From Coprobacillaceae bacterium UN01-12pH3A (GTDB lineage: Bacteria; Bacillota_I; Bacilli_A; Erysipelotrichales; Coprobacillaceae), in assembly GCA_027676805.1 (NCBI GenBank), contig JAQENU010000018.1, forward strand, positions 9,110 through 25,715: DNA of 16,606 bases, given 5' to 3'. Below are positions 7,643-16,274 of this stretch, piece after piece; position 1 is the stretch's first letter, and the number at the start of each line of letters is the position of its first letter. The translations under genes were made by a program, and so were the position numbers. The notes beneath the pieces are model-generated. The model was not told the DNA's origin, did no database searches, and was given only the letters and a program-made list of their open reading frames with translations.

Positions 7643-8752
7643 TTACTTTTTAAAACTTCTAATAATATTACAAATTCTGTCAACTTCACTTATTTCTAAA
7701 TCGGCATATAATGGTAATGTTAATACACGTTTGCTAATATCTAGTGCAATTGGCGTATTATCTGCATTATAAGTTCCATTATAACAATCAAATGTATTAG
7801 TAATAGGGTAAAAATATTTTCGAGCAGTAATATGATATTGCTTCAAATTTTCAAATATAACATCTCTATTAACACCAAAATTGTCTTCATCAATAATTAT
7901 TGGGAAATATGCATAATTGGATATAACATTATCTTGAACTGGATTAAGTTGAATGCCATCTATTTTACTTAGATTATACCTATATCTATTTACCACTTTT
8001 TGTCTTTTCTCTATTTCTCGATCAACGTGTTTTAAGTTACATAGCCCCATCGCAGCACAAAATTCATTCATTTTAGCATTTGCCCCTATGCCATCAACTG
8101 TTTCTTGATCCTTAATTCCAAAGTTTTTAAGACGATATATTTCCTGACCAAACTCTTGATTATTGAAGCAAACAGCACCACCCTCTATCGTATTGAACAC
8201 TTTCGTAGCGTGAAAGCTGAAACAAGAAGCATCTCCATAGGAACCAATACCCCTATCATTATACTTTACACCAAATGTATGAGCAGCATCATATATTACT
8301 TTTAAATTATGTTTCTTTGCTATTTTTTCAATCTCATCAACATTACATACATTACCATATACATGAACTGGTACAATAGCCGTTGTTTTATCTGTTATTA
8401 ATGCTTCTATTTTAGTCGTATCTATAGTAAAATCGGTTGGATTAATATCACAAAAAACAGGAGTTAATCCATTTCTGACTATAGCATGGGTTGTTGAAGC
8501 AAAAGTAAAAGGAGTAGTAATAACTTCTCCTTTTAACTTCATAGCCTGCATTGATAATTCAAGTGCCATATGCCCATTTGTTAATAATTCAATATTTTGA
8601 ACATTTAAATAATCTTTCAACTCTGATTGAAGCCTTTGATGTTTTGATCCCATATTTGTTAACCAATGAGTTTCCCATATATCTTTGATTTCTTCAACGT
8701 ATTCATTTAATTCAGGCATTGATGATTTTGTAACTAAAATATTCTTTTCCAT
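7643..8752 (-). CDS. DegT/DnrJ/EryC1 (StrS) family sugar aminotransferase, VioA-like
   Basis: A 369-residue PLP-dependent aminotransferase that would convert a nucleotide-linked keto sugar to an amino sugar in the cytoplasm. The family hallmarks are all present: WLTNMG (30-35), TNGHMALEL (58-66), TTPFTFASTTHA (79-90), PVHVYG (128-133), YDAAH with the PLP-contacting Asp155, and SFHATKVF with Lys184 as Schiff-base lysine, followed by EGGA. Length is normal for the family. The N-terminal pattern (VTKSSMPEL, then a Trp-rich WLTN motif) resembles VioA-type enzymes that make dTDP-4-amino-4,6-dideoxyglucose from the RmlB product; a 3-amino or galacto product is also possible. The ATG follows AAGAGGT, which overlaps the end of the upstream SDR gene 14 nt away. 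It is the last gene of the minus-strand operon. With the GT56 enzyme in this cluster, a 4-amino-4,6-dideoxyhexose is the likely product; that is inference. Confidence 0.9.
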   Translation of the reverse strand: MEKNILVTKSSMPELNEYVEEIKDIWETHWLTNMGSKHQRLQSELKDYLNVQNIELLTNGHMALELSMQAMKLKGEVITTPFTFASTTHAIVRNGLTPVFCDINPTDFTIDTTKIEALITDKTTAIVPVHVYGNVCNVDEIEKIAKKHNLKVIYDAAHTFGVKYNDRGIGSYGDASCFSFHATKVFNTIEGGAVCFNNQEFGQEIYRLKNFGIKDQETVDGIGANAKMNEFCAAMGLCNLKHVDREIEKRQKVVNRYRYNLSKIDGIQLNPVQDNVISNYAYFPIIIDEDNFGVNRDVIFENLKQYHITARKYFYPITNTFDCYNGTYNADNTPIALDISKRVLTLPLYADLEISEVDRICNIIRSFKK

Positions 8753-8766
8753 AAGCTTACCTCTTT

Positions 8767-9762
8767 TTACTTTCTTCTAATAGAATCGAATATATGCTCT
8801 TCCATTTCTTTTTTATAATCTAGAAATAGCTCACGGCACCCATATTTAGGGCTATATCCTAATTCTTCTTTAGCGTTCTCTACATCCATAAGAAATCCAC
8901 CCGTGCTATCTTTTTCAGGTCTATATATAATTTTTGACTTTTTATCTTTAGGTGAAAAAACCTCTATAATTGTTTCGATTTGCTCTTTAAGCGTAACCGG
9001 AATTCCTGTCCCAATATTATAAAAGCCTTCATTTCTATCAACTTCAATAGCTTTACATAACATTTGACTAAAATCGTAAACATGCACCATATCCTTAGAA
9101 TAATTTGGGTTTCCCCACAGCTCAATGTCCTCTCCGTTCATAGCTTTTTCTATCATTTGATATAATGGTCTTTTTGTTTTGATTCCATTTGGATAATAAT
9201 AATGATAAGGACTATAATTATAAATTGTTGGTAATCTGAATATAAATTTTTTTAATCCATATTCTTGATGGTAATGCTCAATTAATTCAATTGCCGTATT
9301 TTTTGAAATAACATAAAGCGCATGGTCGCCCTTATAGCTGAAATTTTTAGGGGTATCAGGTTTAAGTACTAGTCCATCATGAGCCGAGAGTGAAATATCA
9401 AAAACCGTTGTTGTATAAAGAATTCGGTCTACATTATTTTTTCTGCAATATTCTAAAACATTAAACGCGCCCATAATGTTAGATTCAATATATTCTCTAC
9501 CATTATATTCGTCCATATATGATGGTATTTTAGCTGCTAATAACATTACAGCATACACATCTTCTTTTGGTAATTTTTCAAAATCTTCCATTCTTGTTAT
9601 ATCTACATTTATATACTGAATGTTTAAACTATCAAAAACGTTTGTATCTTTCCTACCACTAGCAATAATTTGATACTCATTTTTATCAAAATACTCATTA
9701 CAATATTTAGTTAAATAAGATCCAACATTTCCTGATGATCCAAAAATCACAATTTTTTTCAT
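8767..9762 (-). CDS. NAD(P)-dependent epimerase/dehydratase (extended SDR)
   Basis: A 331-residue Rossmann-fold enzyme acting on a nucleotide sugar. It has the extended-SDR cofactor motif GSSGNVG (8-14), an ILYTTTVF strand (114-121) supplying the catalytic Thr/Ser, and Tyr150-x3-Lys154 (YVISK). RLPTIYNYSP follows, then a C-terminal substrate domain with NIGTG and the closing LGYSPKYG typical of epimerase family members. Length is normal. It could be a 4-epimerase, a 4-reductase or another modifying step; motifs do not separate these. It starts at an ATG overlapping the stop of the preceding PLP-enzyme gene by one base (TAATG) after GGAGAT, and the VioA-like aminotransferase follows after 14 nt. 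This suggests the two act on the same sugar nucleotide, for example to set the gluco or galacto configuration. That pairing is inferred from position only. Confidence 0.87.
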   Translation of the reverse strand: MKKIVIFGSSGNVGSYLTKYCNEYFDKNEYQIIASGRKDTNVFDSLNIQYINVDITRMEDFEKLPKEDVYAVMLLAAKIPSYMDEYNGREYIESNIMGAFNVLEYCRKNNVDRILYTTTVFDISLSAHDGLVLKPDTPKNFSYKGDHALYVISKNTAIELIEHYHQEYGLKKFIFRLPTIYNYSPYHYYYPNGIKTKRPLYQMIEKAMNGEDIELWGNPNYSKDMVHVYDFSQMLCKAIEVDRNEGFYNIGTGIPVTLKEQIETIIEVFSPKDKKSKIIYRPEKDSTGGFLMDVENAKEELGYSPKYGCRELFLDYKKEMEEHIFDSIRRK

Positions 9763-10706
9763 TATTTTATCTCCTTAATAATTTTAATTATTCTTATCAT
9801 TTGTTCAGTATCATAGCGATGATCGCATGGTAATGGTAAAATATTCAGTGCAAGATGTTTAACACTTTCATCGTTTATAATATTAGGCCAAAGAACAGGC
9901 ACAAAGATCTTATGCTTTATCAGCTCTTTTCTAATATAATCTCCATTTTCAACTGCAAATGGATAACAAAAAGGCCCATTGTTAAAATGAGGGGAAATCA
10001 AATTTATATCTCTAAGTTCAGCATTTAAGTATAAGAAATTACTATTTCTTTTTTGTATACAAGTATCATAGTCAATAGCTCCTAAAATTGTTTCTGAAAA
10101 TTTAGACATTAATTTAATTTGAGAATTTTCAAATCTTTTTTCACTATTTTGATAATCTAAATAAAATTCTTCTGCATTTTTTTCTAATCGTCCTATTATA
10201 TGTCTGCAGTGATCATAAGTAGATTCATATTCAAAATTGCAATTGCATTTTAAATCTGTAAATAAGTAAGCACCATCTGGAACTCCAAAAAATTTTCTAC
10301 AAGTGTAAATAGTATCTATATTCGAAACGGGTTTTTGAAAAAAAGCTTGAGCATTATCTACAATCAAATGACGGTAATTTTTTGATAATTCTTCTATATA
10401 GTAATTATCTAATTGTCCATAATAATTTACTATATAAATATACTCATCTTTTTTAATAGAGCTTATTAGAGGAGTAAAATTTGAATCTATATTATATGTC
10501 CTTAAAATACAATTTTCTTTTTTCACTGCGGTAAACACACTGCTACATAAGTATTTTGGCACATAAATAGTTTGAATTTTTCTTTTTTTTATTAAATATC
10601 TTAAGCAATTACGAGCATTATTAAAAGATAGACAGTTTTTATAATATGGTTGTCTATAAAGTCCACTAATTTCAAAATAGCCACCTATTGGTTTTGAGTT
10701 AGTCAT
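9762..10706 (-). CDS. Divergent DegT-like PLP-dependent protein, paired with WbqC
   Basis: A 314-residue protein with the skeleton of a DegT aminotransferase but well short of the family's usual 360-400 residues and strongly divergent. Visible are SFNNARNCLRYLI (27-39) where family members bind the PLP phosphate, TIYVPKYLCSSV (46-57), a central YIVNYYGQLD (91-100), LIVDNAQAFF with Asp117 and Gln120 as in the D-x-A-Q/H PLP motif, and CRKFFGVPDGAYL with Lys138 at the Schiff-base position. The key PLP residues thus appear retained, so catalytic activity is plausible. Its start lies inside the end of wbqC (8-nt overlap) with GAGGTGAT upstream, giving tight translational coupling. Substrate is unknown: it may transfer or activate an amino group on a sugar or on an acyl/amino-acid substituent. 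The DegT-like fold is fairly sure; the reaction is not. Confidence 0.75.
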   Translation of the reverse strand: MTNSKPIGGYFEISGLYRQPYYKNCLSFNNARNCLRYLIKKRKIQTIYVPKYLCSSVFTAVKKENCILRTYNIDSNFTPLISSIKKDEYIYIVNYYGQLDNYYIEELSKNYRHLIVDNAQAFFQKPVSNIDTIYTCRKFFGVPDGAYLFTDLKCNCNFEYESTYDHCRHIIGRLEKNAEEFYLDYQNSEKRFENSQIKLMSKFSETILGAIDYDTCIQKRNSNFLYLNAELRDINLISPHFNNGPFCYPFAVENGDYIRKELIKHKIFVPVLWPNIINDESVKHLALNILPLPCDHRYDTEQMIRIIKIIKEIK

Positions 10707-11409
10707 GATTATCTATCACCTCAAATTGATTTAAAAATTCTATACAACTCGCTTTTGAATTAAACATTAAAACATCTATAATAGATAAATAAGGGACAAA
10801 TTCATTTTTAAGTTGAGGATATTCAATATCACTTGTTTTAATAAATTTTAACTTTATATCATTATTTTGAAAATCTTGATATGAATAAAGGTTTTGCCCA
10901 CCATAAGCATTATAGTATTCTGAAGCACCAAGGATTTTACAGATATGTATTACCTTATCTTGCCCCCTTAAAGAGCTATTCTTTTCTAATTCAGAAGATA
11001 ATAAAAACTCTGTTTTTATTTGCAAATATTCAGCTATTAATTGAATAGAATTTTTTAAAAATAACGCTAGGTTCTTTTCTTTGCATTGTATTATTTTGCA
11101 TAATAATGGGTATACTTCATTAAAAAAAGGAGCTTTACTGTAACATCCTTTTATAGCTTTTAAGGCTTTATTTTCTGATTTTTCATTAAAATTCACTTTA
11201 ATATCTTTAATTAACTTATTGGGGCTAGCATCTAATAATGGAATATTAAAATATATTCCTGTCCCATTACTTAAAATTCTATTTCTATTTATCCAACCAC
11301 CTTTGATATAATTGACATCATCATAAATAATATATTTATCTACATGATTCATTAATTGCCAATATCCAATATATGGTAGAAAATAAGGCTGCATTATACC
11401 TAATTTCAT
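10699..11409 (-). CDS. wbqC: WbqC-like family protein
   Basis: A 236-residue soluble protein that fits the WbqC family (PF08889) in length and in its diagnostic N-terminus: MQPYFLPYIGYWQL (6-19), then YIIYDDVNYIKGGWINRNRI (26-45). Further conserved-looking parts are ICKILGASEYYNAYGG (near 155-170) and the C-terminal FVPYLSIIDVLMFNS. The family occurs in O-antigen and capsule loci of many bacteria. From memory, the name comes from an E. coli O-antigen cluster whose repeat includes an N-acylated Qui4N, and a role in modifying amino sugars has been suggested, but I know of no firmly established reaction. The start overlaps the flippase stop as ATGA, and its 3' end overlaps the next gene by 8 nt. 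The family call is strong; the function is open. Confidence 0.9.
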   Translation of the reverse strand: MKLGIMQPYFLPYIGYWQLMNHVDKYIIYDDVNYIKGGWINRNRILSNGTGIYFNIPLLDASPNKLIKDIKVNFNEKSENKALKAIKGCYSKAPFFNEVYPLLCKIIQCKEKNLALFLKNSIQLIAEYLQIKTEFLLSSELEKNSSLRGQDKVIHICKILGASEYYNAYGGQNLYSYQDFQNNDIKLKFIKTSDIEYPQLKNEFVPYLSIIDVLMFNSKASCIEFLNQFEVIDNHD

Positions 11410-12854
11410 ATACTATCTCCTTTTTTGAACTGTCTTAAAATAAATTTTAAATTTTTATTCTTAGTTAAAATTGCTAAAAACAAATAACTAAATATACCTA
11501 AAAGAATATCAAGTACTAATAATAAAAACGTAGATGATATAATGGCAGTCATATAATAATTAAATACTAATATACTTATAAACATTACGAATGAGCAAAT
11601 TAAAGATGGAAGAATATCCTTAATCTGTTCAAAGTAACCATATAATAATAATTTTCGATTGGGAAAAGAATTTATAAAAGTACTGACAATTCCTGTTATC
11701 ATTTTCATTGCAACCATAGCCATTATTCCAAATGGAAAACTTATAATTAAGGCTATAATTCCAATAATTTTTTTTATAACTTCAAGTTTAAGAAAAATAT
11801 CACTTCTTCCCATAGCATTAATAGCCTGTAAATTAGCAGTGTGAATAGGCCATAATGCGTAAGAAAAGCAAAGTAATTGTAGCATTGGAACTATTGGTAG
11901 CCATTTATCTGTAAGCAGTAATTTTACTATTGGTTCTGCACAAGCAGCCATCCCAAACATTGCTGGAAAAACTGTGAAGGAACTTAAAGACATTGCTTTA
12001 CGAACTAATTCTTTTACACGTTTAGGGTCATCTTGATGTTCAGAAAGTGCAGGTAAAATAACACTTTGAATTGATCCATTTACATTTGAAACAATTAAAT
12101 TTGGAAATTGATCTGCACGATTATAGTACCCTAACATTGTAGAATTAAACAGTTTTCCAATTACCAAGTTATATAAATTGTTATATAAAACATCAATTAA
12201 AGAAGATATAAGTAATTTTGAGCCAAAAGAAAAAAGGGCTTTTACTCTCTTAAAGTTAACTGTAAACTGCAATTTCCATTTGACTTCAAAATATAAAACA
12301 GCCGATACAATCATTTGATTTAATAATTGTTGTACTACTAAAGTCCATATACCAAAACCTTTAAAAGCTAAATAAATTCCTACTATACCAGAAGTTATAA
12401 TCCCCAACAGACTACTATAAAATAGGTTTTTGAATTTAAACTCTCTACTGATCTTTGCTACTTGAATAGAATTATAAGATCCAAAAAATAATGTAACTCC
12501 TAAAACTCTCAATATATTTTTCAACTCATAAATTTCATAAAAAGAAGCAATCAATGGTGCTAAAATAAAAAGCGATAAATAACAAACTCCAGCAATAGCT
12601 AGACTGATCCAAAAAACTGATGAGTAATCCTCTTCTTTAATATCTTTGCTTTGAATAAGAGCAGTATTAAATCCATTTTGAACAAATACATTTGAAACAG
12701 TAATAAACACAGTAATTAAAGCTATAGACCCATAGTCATTTGGTGCCAATAATCTCGCTAAAAAAATTTGTATCACAAACTGAATTCCAACTGTTCCAAA
12801 GCGTTCCAAAAATTTCCATATTAAAGAATTCACTATTTTATTTTCCTTTAACAT
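11406..12854 (-). CDS. wzx: Wzx/WzxC-type oligosaccharide flippase (MOP superfamily), second copy
   Basis: A 482-residue polytopic membrane protein of the MOP exporter superfamily. The N-terminus (NSLIWKFLERFGTVGIQF, then IFLARLLAPNDYGSIAL) and the downstream ALIQSKDIKEEDYSSVFW are characteristic of the WzxC/Polysacc_synt_3 branch, distinct from the first flippase in this window. About 12-14 hydrophobic segments are apparent, including LLISSLIDVLYNNLYNLVIG and YNRADQFPNL, which recur in this branch. It would move the lipid-linked repeat unit made by this cluster across the membrane. The ATG is preceded by AAAGGAT; a 90-base gap separates it from the upstream GT56 gene, the largest gap between identified genes in this operon, and wbqC follows with a 4-nt overlap. 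Confidence 0.92.
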   Translation of the reverse strand: MLKENKIVNSLIWKFLERFGTVGIQFVIQIFLARLLAPNDYGSIALITVFITVSNVFVQNGFNTALIQSKDIKEEDYSSVFWISLAIAGVCYLSLFILAPLIASFYEIYELKNILRVLGVTLFFGSYNSIQVAKISREFKFKNLFYSSLLGIITSGIVGIYLAFKGFGIWTLVVQQLLNQMIVSAVLYFEVKWKLQFTVNFKRVKALFSFGSKLLISSLIDVLYNNLYNLVIGKLFNSTMLGYYNRADQFPNLIVSNVNGSIQSVILPALSEHQDDPKRVKELVRKAMSLSSFTVFPAMFGMAACAEPIVKLLLTDKWLPIVPMLQLLCFSYALWPIHTANLQAINAMGRSDIFLKLEVIKKIIGIIALIISFPFGIMAMVAMKMITGIVSTFINSFPNRKLLLYGYFEQIKDILPSLICSFVMFISILVFNYYMTAIISSTFLLLVLDILLGIFSYLFLAILTKNKNLKFILRQFKKGDSI

Positions 12855-12889
12855 ATTTAAATATCCTTTCTTATATATGGTTGAGAAAT

Positions 12890-12918
12890 TTTATATTAAT
12901 TAAGAATTACTCATACAA
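12890..12918 (-). promoter_or_regulatory. Candidate internal promoter upstream of the second flippase
   Basis: On the minus strand TTGTAT (12918-12913) and TATAAA (12895-12890) are spaced by exactly 17 bases in the 90-base gap before the flippase ATG at 12854. The spacing is ideal and the gap is unusually long for this operon, but AT-rich background makes chance matches common. Confidence 0.3.
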
Positions 12919-12944
12919 TTTTTTGAATTCTTTTATAGCCATAA

Positions 12945-14021
12945 TTAATTGATGCTTAAGCATCTATCCCACTCACTTTTGATTACTTCTGATGATAAAT
13001 GTTCAATCATAAGCTCTCTGTTACGTTCAAGACTTTCAACACAATAATTTGAAAATTCTATAAAAGTTGATTCATTAATTGCTTGTATATCAAATAATTC
13101 TATTCCTAAATTACTTAGAAAATTGAACATTCCTGATCTCTTATTTAAAAACACTTTTTTTCTCATCGTTAATAGTCTTTGAATATTTCCTAAGCCTTGT
13201 TGACGATAATAATTAAAGACACCAATATCTATTGAATTTAAAAATATATTATACTCCTCTGGACTCATAAAATCTCTAATTATAATTGCTTTTGCACCTA
13301 ATTTTGCTTTTGCATATAATTCAATTTCATTACCATAATCTTCATCTCCATACGAAAGAGGAATATAAAATTTAGCACTTTCATGTGCATATTTAGCTAG
13401 CATATCAATAATTTCTTTATGATTATTTGTTCTTGAGGCGCTATTCCCTATTAAAATATTAGTCGTGAACTCATTGTGCTCATAAGGAAGATTGACAACC
13501 TGATTATGAAACTTATCATTTAAATACCTTGCAACGTAATGATCTTTGAAATCAATTTTAAAAATATTTTTTAAAATTTCATAGTCTTCATCAATTAAAT
13601 TTAATGCAATTGTATTTTTTAATAAGCAGCGAGATAAGTGATACGCTGTTTTTCTTTTTAATGTCTTAATATTATCTTTTTTATATTGTTCCATATCGCC
13701 TCCCCAAAATAGAACATACACATCTCTTTTAAATCTTTTTTTTATATATAAAAGTCTTGTAAAGGTAAACTGATGTAAAACTATTTTTTCACATTTTTTT
13801 ATTAAAGTATTTATATCAGAATTATTTATTTGTGAGAATTCTTTTACATTATTAAATAATAATAAAGACTGTAAATCACCATAAAATATATTTTTATCAC
13901 CCCAGATAATAAAAAAATGTTTATCTAGATTATAATTTGAGTTGAAAAAATGAATAATTGACTCAGTAAATTTTTCATATGGTACAAAATGCAATATATA
14001 ATTTTTATTTAATTCTTTCAT
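12945..14021 (-). CDS. GT56-family (WecF/RffT-like) 4-acetamido-4,6-dideoxyhexose transferase
   Basis: A 358-residue cytoplasmic or membrane-associated GT-B-type glycosyltransferase matching the Fuc4NAc-transferase family (PF07429, CAZy GT56). The signatures are ILHFVPYEKFTESII (9-23) at the N-terminus, VLFWGGDMEQYK (103-114) in the middle and ILIGNSASRTNNHKE (189-203) at the donor domain; a late RQQGLGNIQRLL stretch also recurs in the family. The enterobacterial member WecF transfers Fuc4NAc from dTDP-Fuc4NAc to the lipid-linked common-antigen intermediate. By analogy this one should use a dTDP-4-amino-4,6-dideoxyhexose donor, consistent with the VioA-like aminotransferase downstream. The start is the ATG at 14021 with GAGGAA before it; the dehydrogenase gene ends 33 nt upstream. 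Family membership is well supported; donor identity is inferred. Confidence 0.85.
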   Translation of the reverse strand: MKELNKNYILHFVPYEKFTESIIHFFNSNYNLDKHFFIIWGDKNIFYGDLQSLLLFNNVKEFSQINNSDINTLIKKCEKIVLHQFTFTRLLYIKKRFKRDVYVLFWGGDMEQYKKDNIKTLKRKTAYHLSRCLLKNTIALNLIDEDYEILKNIFKIDFKDHYVARYLNDKFHNQVVNLPYEHNEFTTNILIGNSASRTNNHKEIIDMLAKYAHESAKFYIPLSYGDEDYGNEIELYAKAKLGAKAIIIRDFMSPEEYNIFLNSIDIGVFNYYRQQGLGNIQRLLTMRKKVFLNKRSGMFNFLSNLGIELFDIQAINESTFIEFSNYCVESLERNRELMIEHLSSEVIKSEWDRCLSIN

Positions 14022-14054
14022 ATAATTCCTCGCCTAAATCAAAGATAAAATATA

Positions 14055-15377
14055 TTATAATCTCCAAATTCGATACCCTGCTTCTTTCACTTCTGATAAA
14101 GGCAGTAATCCTTTTACGTCAATTATAATTTTTTGGTCATTTGGCATGACTTTATAGAATGAATTAATATCATTTAATGAGAGTGATTTAAATTGATCAT
14201 GTCCAACAGCAAAAAGGATAGCGTCGGCATTATGAATATTTTTAATATCAGATAATTCAACATTATAGGCTTGTTTTGTAAGAACTGGATCAGCCAATGG
14301 GTCAACAACATTGGGAAAAATACCATAATCATTTAAACGTTTTATAATATCAGTTACTTTACTATTTCTAATATCTGGGCAATTTTCTTTAAAAGTTATA
14401 CCCAATATAATGACTTTTGAGTTGATAGGTGTTTTCCCAGAAAGTATTAACTGCTTAATAAGCGCATCTGCAACAAATTCTCCCATGCTATCATTAATTT
14501 TTCTACCAGATAAAATGATCTGTGAATGATAGCCTAGTTTTTCTGCTTCGTATGTAAAATAATAAGGATCAACCCCTATGCAATGACCACCCACTAATCC
14601 CGGTTTAAAGTTTAAAGCATTCCATTTTGTATTCATAGCTTCAATGACTTCGTTTGTATCAATCCCCATTTTGTCAAATACCATAGCTAATTCATTCATA
14701 AATGCAATATTTATATCCCTCTGACTATTTTCAACCACTTTTGCTGCTTCTGCTACTTTTAGAGATGATACTCTATGTACTCCTGCTTCAATTACTAGCT
14801 CATACACTTTAGATATTGTCTCTAAACTTTCAGCATCCATACCAGATACAATTTTAGTGATTGTTTCCAATCTGTGAATTTTATCTCCTGGATTAATTCG
14901 TTCAGGAGAATAGCCTATCTTAAAATCAATGCCGCAACGTAAACCAGATTCCTCTTCAAGGATTTTGCCACATATATCTTCAGTTACACCGGGATAAACT
15001 GTTGACTCATATACAACAATTGATCCTTTACGTAAATTTCTTCCCACTGTTCTACTCGCATTAATGACCGGAGATAAGTCTGGAGTTTTATCCTGGTTGA
15101 TAGGAGTAGGTACTGCAACAATATGGAATAATGCTTTCTTTAGATCTATCTCATCATTCGTAAAATATACCGATGTATTTTTTAATGCTTCATCCCCAAC
15201 TTCTTTGGTACTATCAATCCCATTTTTATATTCATGAATTCGATGTTCGTTAATATCAAAACCAATTACTTTTACGCCTTTTTTTGCAAATTCAACTGCA
15301 ATTGGCATTCCAACATATCCTAGACCAACTAATGAGATATATTCGTCCCCGTTTTTGATTAAATCATATAATTTCAT
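14055..15377 (-). CDS. tviB: UDP-N-acetylhexosamine 6-dehydrogenase (TviB/WbpO type)
   Basis: A 440-residue nucleotide-sugar dehydrogenase performing two NAD-dependent oxidations at C6 to give a uronic acid. The N-terminal Rossmann motif is VGLGYVGMP (17-25), and VPTPIN follows at 89-94. YESTVYPG (123-130) and YSPERINPGDK (156-166) are typical of the UDP-GlcNAc/UDP-GalNAc subgroup rather than UDP-glucose dehydrogenase. The central domain has EAAKVVENSQRDINIAF (210-226), and the catalytic Cys266 sits in GGHCIGVDPYY. The C-terminal domain has GITFKENCPDIRNSK. The pattern closely follows TviB of the Vi capsule pathway, so the product is probably UDP-GlcNAcA or UDP-GalNAcA; UDP-ManNAcA (WecC-like) is less likely. 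No TviC-like 4-epimerase is obvious unless the SDR in this operon serves. The ATG is preceded by AAGGAGA and sits 24 nt after the GT2 stop. Confidence 0.92.
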   Translation of the reverse strand: MKLYDLIKNGDEYISLVGLGYVGMPIAVEFAKKGVKVIGFDINEHRIHEYKNGIDSTKEVGDEALKNTSVYFTNDEIDLKKALFHIVAVPTPINQDKTPDLSPVINASRTVGRNLRKGSIVVYESTVYPGVTEDICGKILEEESGLRCGIDFKIGYSPERINPGDKIHRLETITKIVSGMDAESLETISKVYELVIEAGVHRVSSLKVAEAAKVVENSQRDINIAFMNELAMVFDKMGIDTNEVIEAMNTKWNALNFKPGLVGGHCIGVDPYYFTYEAEKLGYHSQIILSGRKINDSMGEFVADALIKQLILSGKTPINSKVIILGITFKENCPDIRNSKVTDIIKRLNDYGIFPNVVDPLADPVLTKQAYNVELSDIKNIHNADAILFAVGHDQFKSLSLNDINSFYKVMPNDQKIIIDVKGLLPLSEVKEAGYRIWRL

Positions 15378-15401
15378 AACTATTTTCTCCTTTATTATTA
15401 T

Positions 15402-16274
15402 TTATCTAAATTTAAATTTAATTTTTTGATAATATACATATAAATTAAATATACTCAAAATATATTTAATCAATACCTTTATATCCATTTTAATAAGCAT
15501 TGAATTTTTATAACTCTTTTTCCCACTTATTCCAGCAATAGATTGAAAATCCCCCATCAAACTATAGTATTTAGCCAATAATAGTTTATTGGAATTAAAT
15601 AATTGAGAATTTTTCTTATAAATTTTTTGTAAGCCTACTATAGATTTTTCTACATTTCTTGTTATTCCATTTTCCTGTACATATGCAATCATTAATACTT
15701 CATCTATATAATATATTTGATACTTTTGTGATATTCTGATACCAATTTCCCAATCTTGAAATTTGGGCATGCTTTCATCAAACATAATATTCTTAAAAAC
15801 ATTAGCTTTACCAAATAAAGTAGGGGTAGAGATCGCATTGTCATATAATAATTGTAATGTCTTATTTTCATATAAGTTTAAATTATAAGAAGGTATTTTT
15901 TGCTCTTTTCCATTACTGAAAATTCGCATGTAAGCAGAAAAAACAACATCAACCTCCATTTCCTTAATACATTTAAGATTAATTTCTAATTTATTTGCAA
16001 GCCATATATCATCGCTATCATGAAACGCAATATATTCTCCTTTTGCCATTTTTATACCAATATTTCTAGCATAGCAGGCCCCTTTATTTTGTGTTAACTT
16101 AACGATAGCTAAGCGACTATCATTAATAGAATTTAGTGTTGATATCGTATTATCCGTTGAACAATCATCTACAACAATTACTTCTATATCTTTAATCGTT
16201 TGATCTAGAACACTTCTAACCGCAGGTTCGATTGAGCTTTCTCGATTGTAACACGGAATTATAATAGATATCAT
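15402..16274 (-). CDS. GT2-family glycosyltransferase
   Basis: A 290-residue GT-A-fold glycosyltransferase. It opens with MISIIIPCYNRESS, has the nucleotide-binding VVDDCSTDNT (34-43), NKGACYARNIGI (63-74), and the metal-binding FHDSDDIW (84-91, with D86-S-D88-D89). PKFQDWEIGIRIS lies where GT2 enzymes place the catalytic acid region (ED/QDW motif). The last 30 residues are hydrophobic and basic (VLIKYILSIFNLYVYY, then KIKFKFR), suggesting peripheral membrane association. No stop-free extension exists upstream of the ATG at 16274, and this start puts the first beta strand exactly where expected. There is no Shine-Dalgarno directly before it; a strong one lies about 44 bases upstream in front of a tiny overlapping frame, so it may be translated by coupling. 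Substrate unknown. Confidence 0.88.
   Translation of the reverse strand: MISIIIPCYNRESSIEPAVRSVLDQTIKDIEVIVVDDCSTDNTISTLNSINDSRLAIVKLTQNKGACYARNIGIKMAKGEYIAFHDSDDIWLANKLEINLKCIKEMEVDVVFSAYMRIFSNGKEQKIPSYNLNLYENKTLQLLYDNAISTPTLFGKANVFKNIMFDESMPKFQDWEIGIRISQKYQIYYIDEVLMIAYVQENGITRNVEKSIVGLQKIYKKNSQLFNSNKLLLAKYYSLMGDFQSIAGISGKKSYKNSMLIKMDIKVLIKYILSIFNLYVYYQKIKFKFR

Noticed and set aside
7497..7772. Plus-strand open frame of 91 codons
   Set aside because: Low-complexity residues, no ribosome binding site, and its second half is antisense to the end of the DegT aminotransferase gene.
8105..8305. Plus-strand open frame of 66 codons
   Set aside because: Entirely antisense to the well-supported aminotransferase gene and with no recognisable protein features.
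11659..11844. Plus-strand open frame of 61 codons, hydrophobic
   Set aside because: Mirror of membrane-segment codons of the second flippase on the opposite strand.
12740..12952. Plus-strand open frame of 70 codons spanning the gap before the flippase
   Set aside because: Mostly antisense to the flippase start; no ribosome binding site and no recognisable motifs.
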